Shown here one piece after another: positions 59,010 to 64,000 of a DNA stretch of 64,000 nt (positions within the stretch are counted from its first letter, which is position 1; every line of letters begins with the position of its first letter). The DNA lies in NCBI RefSeq assembly GCF_000143415.4, contig NW_003314262.1, positions 1,991,046 to 2,055,045 of the forward strand, given 5' to 3'. A program made the translations under genes and the position numbers. This DNA comes from Selaginella moellendorffii. Taxonomy: Eukaryota > Streptophyta > Lycopodiopsida > Selaginellales > Selaginellaceae. The notes beneath the pieces were generated by a model. It saw only the letters and a program-made list of their open reading frames with translations. It ran no database searches and was not told where the DNA came from.

Positions 59010-59908
59010 CTAGCAAGATGTATATGAATTCCAAACATTTGATTTTTCTGGTTTAGTGCTAAATGTCTTTTGGTTTGAGAAATATAAAGCTAAATTATAA
59101 CTATTTTGTAATACTAAATATGCGTTTTCATAACAATTTTGATATTTACAGTAAGTATTTGAAGCCCAAATAGCTATTTTATTATAAGAATACAAAACTA
59201 AATTTCCATCTTCTTGTAATCTTAATACACATCCAGTGCCTTTATTTGTGGTTTTTGTAGACCATAAGCTTTTATTATATGTATATAACACTAAATTGCA
59301 ATCATAACTTAAATATAAATATGCTTTATGATTTAAATTAAAAAATGTGTTGAGAGTAGATATTGATGTGGCATATTAGTATACCCACTCATTAAGATAC
59401 TTGAAAATGTGTTGCATTCATAATTTAAATTTTCAAGGACAATATTTTGTTGTCGATGAGAAATATAATTTCTAACAAAATAATAGATTATAAAATGGTC
59501 AGTCTTTATTATTAGAAATGAAGCTGCAAAGTTTATAATTTCAACACTAGAACGATGCATAATATAATTTAATGAATCTCTAATGATAGATCCTACATCA
59601 ACACCACCTCCATTTTCTACACTACAAAGTTCTGTAATTGTTTCTAAAATAAAAATTCCATATCCAATATAAGTAGTACCTCTATCTGGATTTGTAATTA
59701 ATAAAGGTCCATGTAAACTTTGACCATGTGGAAGTGCATCATTTGGTATAGAATTGATTGCATTTCGAATAACATTTATTAGAGTATGTGTTACTTCTTC
59801 ACTAAGAACATCATAATCACCAACTTCATAACGAATACTTTGTGTTATAATTACCATTAATATTAATATTAATAAATTAAGAATATACAATATCAAATAA
59901 TTTCTCAT
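59010..59908 (-). pseudogene. Secreted GNA-type (bulb) lectin with an unknown N-terminal domain, one frameshift
   Basis: The first frame (59908-59333, 191 aa) begins with a hydrophobic signal segment (residues 3-23). Next comes a region of about 140 aa that I do not recognise (YEVGDYDVLSEEV..., an ENGGGVDVG loop), then SSILMSGYTN, which looks like the start of a GNA lectin domain. The frame shifts by one or two bases near 59345. The lectin continues in the next frame with three repeats of the mannose-binding pattern QxDxNxVxY: SYDCNLVLY (diverged), QEDGNLVLY (perfect, near 59193-59219) and QNSYNLALY (diverged). It ends at 59010. Interspersed SLWSTKT and AIWASNT turns match the fold. Either the gene is a recent pseudogene or the shift is a sequencing error. 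The domain bounds and homology are clear; the biological role (carbohydrate recognition in defence) is inferred. Confidence 0.7.
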
Positions 59909-59909
59909 T

Positions 59910-60660
59910 ATATTGAATTCTTCTAGAAATCTGTAGTTTTATAACTGCTAAACTTAATGAATAGTAAAATTTTAAAACTCATTGAGGAAGTTTTTTATTA
60001 GAAAATAATAATCACGTAGTGATTAATCTATAACCAAAACTTTTAACTTCTAAGATACTATAATTTTAAATTTTTTATCTTATTTTAATAATATTTAAAT
60101 TATTATTTATAAGTGTTTCATATGTGGAAATGAAATATAAAAATATGCATATCAATAAGCCTAAAAAACCTTAACTTATATATAGAAGTGAATGGTCCAA
60201 ATTAAATCCAATCCAATGGCTATCAAAATCCCACTATGCTAATATTAATATACAACATTATTGTTGTACACTTGGACTTTACATCATCCCCTCCTTTTAG
60301 GATGGAAGGCAATTAAAGTTCTCTAATTGACAGGTTAAAATTTAAAGAAATATTAGGAGGAGATACAGATGGATGTATAGGTGGTTCTAATTGTCCTAAC
60401 CCCTTTATATGAAGTGCTTTAGTTGCTACACATGGATAATTTTTGGATGATTGTCTTATTGAACATCATGCCAAACTTTATAAATTTGTGGTCGAATTTA
60501 CCACAACACTTGATACAATTCTTTCCATTGAGCAAGGAACCCCTTAAATAAACCATGTAATATAAGATTGAAAAAATAGATTAACACCAAGTTATCCACT
60601 TTTTACTTCGTAGGTGGATTATGATGGGAATTGTAATACCATTATTATCCCACTTATATG
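59910..60660. other. AT-rich upstream DNA and fragment of the third LTR family (about 60185-60300, minus)
   Basis: CCCACTATGCTAATATTAATATACAAC and ACACTTGGACTTTACATCATCCCCTCC are the reverse complement of the LTR start and purine tract seen at 13490-13545. No gene. Confidence 0.5.
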
Positions 60661-60671
60661 TGGCTTAATGT

Positions 60672-61150
60672 GAGACACAAATCCCTAAGCTCTAAAGTGG
60701 AGCCAAAAGTGTGCCACATGGCAATGGTCAATGCAAAAGTCCAATAAGTGTAACACATTTAGACCAAACTATCCTACCTAGAAAGTTGAGAGTAGGAGTG
60801 GAACTCTGAACGAAGTGCTTGAGGAATGAGTACGAAGCAATCGATGAATGAGTCTCTAGAAGGGGACAAAAGAGGTACTAACACATGGCAAGTGTCATGA
60901 CACATGGAAGTGTCGGAACCAAGTCTAAGATGGAGTCCAAAAAGAATTCTGAGATGGAGTCTGAGAAGGAGTGGAGTCCAAGAAGTCCAAGATGGAGTTC
61001 GAGATGGAGATTGAGACTATAGGGGTTGGACTCCATTGGAACCAATTTGGCTAGGAAAGGCCAATGTGATCTAAGAAAGCTATATTTACATAGTGGGTGA
61101 TGATATAACTATTGAAGAGTCCAAAACTAAAATGAACACAAACAAACAAA
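60672..61150 (+). repeat. Diverged family B LTR fragment
   Basis: TGTGAGACACAAATCCCTAAGC followed by AAAGTGGAGCC and a short, eroded GAGTCC/GAGATG array (about 60925-61010). Truncated. Confidence 0.6.
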
Positions 61151-61167
61151 TGGGGAGTCTTGGTGAA

Positions 61168-61894
61168 TGTAGCGCATGTGGTTTTAACCTTTATCTTATA
61201 GTGATTTACCATAGGATAACACCACGAAGCGGAACCTAAACCCTCTTTATGCCACGTGACATATGCCACGTATCCAAAGGACCAAGGGCCACTGAACGAA
61301 GGAACAGTGCCAAACTCCCAAGCATGGAGCCAAGGAGTGATGGAACCGAACCACGGAGCAACTCCCAAACATATAACCCAAGGAGCGAAGGGACAGAAGC
61401 CTAGAGCGACTTGGAACAGTCCTAGAGCAACCAACATCCCAATGCCAGGACTAGCATGCAAAACGGAGCCAAATGGAGTTTGGCGCTATTTTGGCATACC
61501 GGTGGCTTAACGCAAGGATATAGGTACTGCACAAGCCAGAAGCAGAACAAGGACAGACACTCAAGCGGAAGCTAGACTATGCCTCAGGTTAGTCGGCCAT
61601 ACCTAACCTACCCACTATCCCTACTATACATTTGGAACCCCCCAAGACCCCTAAATCCCAGTTCCCCCCCCCCCCCCCCCCCCCTTCCCTTGAAGAACAC
61701 ACGCTTGGGCCTTCACCCCCAGCCTCCCTTAGTATCTGGAGTTAGTCTCTGGGACAAGCCTGAAACTTACTAAATATGGAATGACGCTAGATTGCGAAAT
61801 TGGACACGGGACAAACACCATTGTGTTCAAGCCAATCTCTACATTCCATAGATATGCCAAATGAGCAAATCTGAACACTTTCCATAAATAGCAT
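61168..61894 (-). repeat. Family A LTR (partial) joined to family A internal fragment (to about 62000)
   Basis: TGTAGCGCATGTGG through a poly-C run (61664-61684) to AAATAGCATT, then a jump to internal sequence (ATCATCAAGGAAACTGAATGATG, as at 44467). It is a deletion derivative on the minus strand. Confidence 0.6.
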
Positions 61895-62404
61895 TCACCA
61901 TCCAACAAAATTCAATAGTCAGTGTATCATCAAGGAAACTGAATGATGAAACTTAACTATCGAAGATGGCAGATAGTATGCCAAACAACTTACTAAAGAT
62001 TGCAACTATATATCTACTTGTCTTTGCAATGCATCCCATGATTATCTGAAGCTGGATAATTAGAGTATTGTGTCTTCTCTTCCATCTTTTGATTCTAGCT
62101 CAAAACTATGGATCATGCTCAAACTATCATATTAAGACCCAAGAATCAAATCCCAGAGTTGCCCAATATGTTCAGCCCTGTATCCCCAAAGGAAGTTGAG
62201 TTAGTGTCTATTGTCTAAGAATCTGAGACTAAGGTATTTCAACTTTCACTCTTTGTAGTACTAAAATTATCAATGGAACATGAGGCAAAATTAATGTGTT
62301 GGATGAAGTGTGTGCTTATCTAACATCTCCTATGCAGCCAGCCATACATTTCTCTTGATTTCTAAAAGTATAGCATTAAGCATAGTATTTAAGAGTTATT
62401 ATCA

Positions 62405-62690
62405 ATGAGAATGTATGAGTTCATCCCCCAAGAGTCTCAAAGGGCTTTAGGGGCTTTTTGGCATAAGTCTGTTACTTCATGTATTTTGGAACAATTAGGC
62501 TATACCAATGTGTGCAATAAAGTGGAGAAACTATATTCTCATAGTTTGGTTAGGAGTCTCTGGGATTGGGAAGACAACTTTCACTATCATAATGTTGTTG
62601 CAAGCCATGAAGGTGAGGAAGGCAATAGCTTGTCAACTTGAAGGTAGTAACCTCTATCATAGGAACAAATGGTTGGAAAAGCCAACTTAA
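62405..62690 (+). pseudogene. Possible P-loop (NB-ARC-like) ATPase fragment
   Basis: The frame from 62508 contains GVSGIGKTTF, a Walker A motif of the NB-ARC style, preceded by a hydrophobic strand (YILIVWL) and followed by a helix-like segment. An upstream overlapping frame (from 62405) may hold the preceding part after a frameshift. No kinase 2, RNBS or leucine-rich repeats are visible, so this is a fragment at best. Confidence 0.3.
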
Positions 62691-62699
62691 AAACTGATT

Positions 62700-64000
62700 G
62701 ATTGTAGATAAGATTATCCAACTTCCAAACCAGGCAATTGGCTTATTTCTTTGGATAAATAATTCATAATGACACCATTTGCTGTTGTAATTTTTAAAAA
62801 CTTTTTTGTCCTTTTATACTTCAGAAACCTAGACTCTATGAAATAACACCTAATAAGTGATTCAAGTACACACAAGACACTTCTAATAGAGAAGATCTCC
62901 ATGTCCAACTCTATCTCATAGTATCCCTTCAACGATATCATCCCTCTCTTCCACTACATATTTCCTAGCATTTAAATGCCTTATAAATGTTTTATAATGA
63001 ACTATCTTTCCATCATATTTCTTGCATTGGCGTGCAACAAACTTTTCTTACAGCTATTAAATAGTTCTATTATATTGGTTTTTTATATAAAATTTAAAAA
63101 AATTATAGAATCATTTTAAACAATATTTTTGTTAGTTTATAGAGATTTATTACTAGAAATTAAATGTAATATAATAAGAATAGAGTAATAGTTAAATTTT
63201 TGCAAGTGAGTATAACATTGAATCATACCTTATTTGTTTTTCTGCCATAATTGTATTCTAATTTACTATGGATGATTACTATAATTATCATCTAGCTTAG
63301 TTTTTCTAGGCATTTTTAAGCAGTATTATAATCTACCTATCCCTACTTTGCCACAACTATTGGCCACACTGTGGATGGTTACCATAGTTGTCATCTATCT
63401 TAGTTTTTCTATTTAGTTTTAAGAAATAATATAACCACTTAGCTCCAACTTAGCCACAACCATTATTATGTTTAATAAATTTATTAATAAATTTTATTTA
63501 TAAAATAAATACCACTATAATACAAAAACCAAATAACAATCTAGTTTCTGAAACCAACTAAATTTCCTAGCATGCTAACCAATGTCAAAAAACTCATTAA
63601 AACAATGCTAAAAACCTCTAAAACACTAAAAACTACTAAACAAATCCCTATCAATTCTAGGCACCTTGTATATCTCTTTTAACTATAGCATACTATTGTA
63701 AATTTGTGGATTAGTTAGGGCTCTAATTATTTCTAGCTGGACTACAACACCATTTTGTGTGATCTGGAGCTTTATTATATTGTTGATGGCAAGCTGCCTT
63801 ACAACACTCTAGAGTTGATCAAATGCAAAGCCTTTACAACCACCATAAAATTGACCAATTGACTTTGTTGGGGGGGAAGAATTGTTAGGTGCCAGCTTAT
63901 AAGAGCTTACAGAAAAAGGATATATGGGCCAAATTATGCTATCAGTTTAAAACATTTTATATAACTCTACTTGATTTGGTTCATGTTGGCCTTTTTAAAG
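62700..64000. other. No gene recognised
   Basis: AT-rich with short frames. A repeated phrase (ATAATTATCATCTAGCTTAGTTTTTCTA near 63277 and TAGTTGTCATCTATCTTAGTTTTTCTA near 63384) shows a small diverged duplication of about 100 bases. Confidence 0.4.

Noticed and set aside
1-64000. CRISPR arrays, bacterial operons, rRNA genes
   Set aside because: No regular repeat-spacer arrays or rRNA-like sequence seen. Intron-bearing plant-type genes throughout.

Overview
The window is nuclear DNA from a land plant and is dominated by nested transposable elements. The land-plant call rests on five things: a secreted Gnk2-domain gene (an embryophyte family), a GNA-type bulb-lectin gene, short interstitial TTTAGGG telomere-like tracts, LTR retrotransposons primed from initiator tRNA-Met (TGGTATCAGAG), and spliceosomal introns inside transposon genes. 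I cannot tell which plant lineage it is. There are two N-runs, 5081-5361 (281 bases) and 49016-49115 (100 bases).

The most interesting object is a large terminal-inverted-repeat DNA transposon present twice in opposite orientation. The right copy (about 27666-40239, 12.6 kb) looks complete, with matching inverted ends, a candidate 5-bp target duplication (TTAGT) and two divergent intact genes. One gene is a 1022-aa DDE-type transposase (minus strand, 28354-31422). The other is an 11-exon gene (plus strand, 35042-39869) whose exons sum to a 1384-aa frame with no residual bases. That protein has a ParB/sulfiredoxin-like domain, a region that reads like a catalytically degenerate beta-class DNA methyltransferase, basic and acidic linkers, a Pro/Thr-rich tail and a short FCP1/HAD-like DLNGVL motif at the very end. 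The left copy (1-8853) is cut by the window edge and is dead: its transposase start codon is lost and both genes carry stops.

Both copies are sown with a 22-bp palindrome (half-site ATGGCRTGWGG followed by its reverse complement) in introns, spacers and even coding exons. I saw it nowhere else in the window. A ParB-like protein encoded next to many dispersed palindromes recalls a ParB/parS partition pair, and this is my main candidate for an undescribed system.

Between and beyond the two copies lie layers of LTR elements. Family A has LTRs of about 1.1 kb (TGTCGCG...GCGCTACA). It includes large non-coding internal regions (8870-12157, 40245-42430, 43734-45300 with 47041-48146) and one decayed Ty3/gypsy gag-pol (50168-53080, minus). 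Family B has LTRs of about 1.75 kb (TGTGAGAC...GCTTACA) containing a GAGTCCGAGATG minisatellite. It is seen as a near-complete non-coding element (19243-25432, TSD TCTCT) and as a solo LTR nested in family A (45301-47035, TSD CAAAG). A TRIM element (17390-18183, TSD CCATT) is nested in another family A LTR.

Host-like genes are few and sit in AT-rich islands: a single-domain Gnk2 protein (16396-16830) and a GNA-lectin gene with one frameshift (59010-59908, minus). A possible P-loop ATPase fragment lies at 62405-62690. The remaining long stretches hold no gene that I can recognise.
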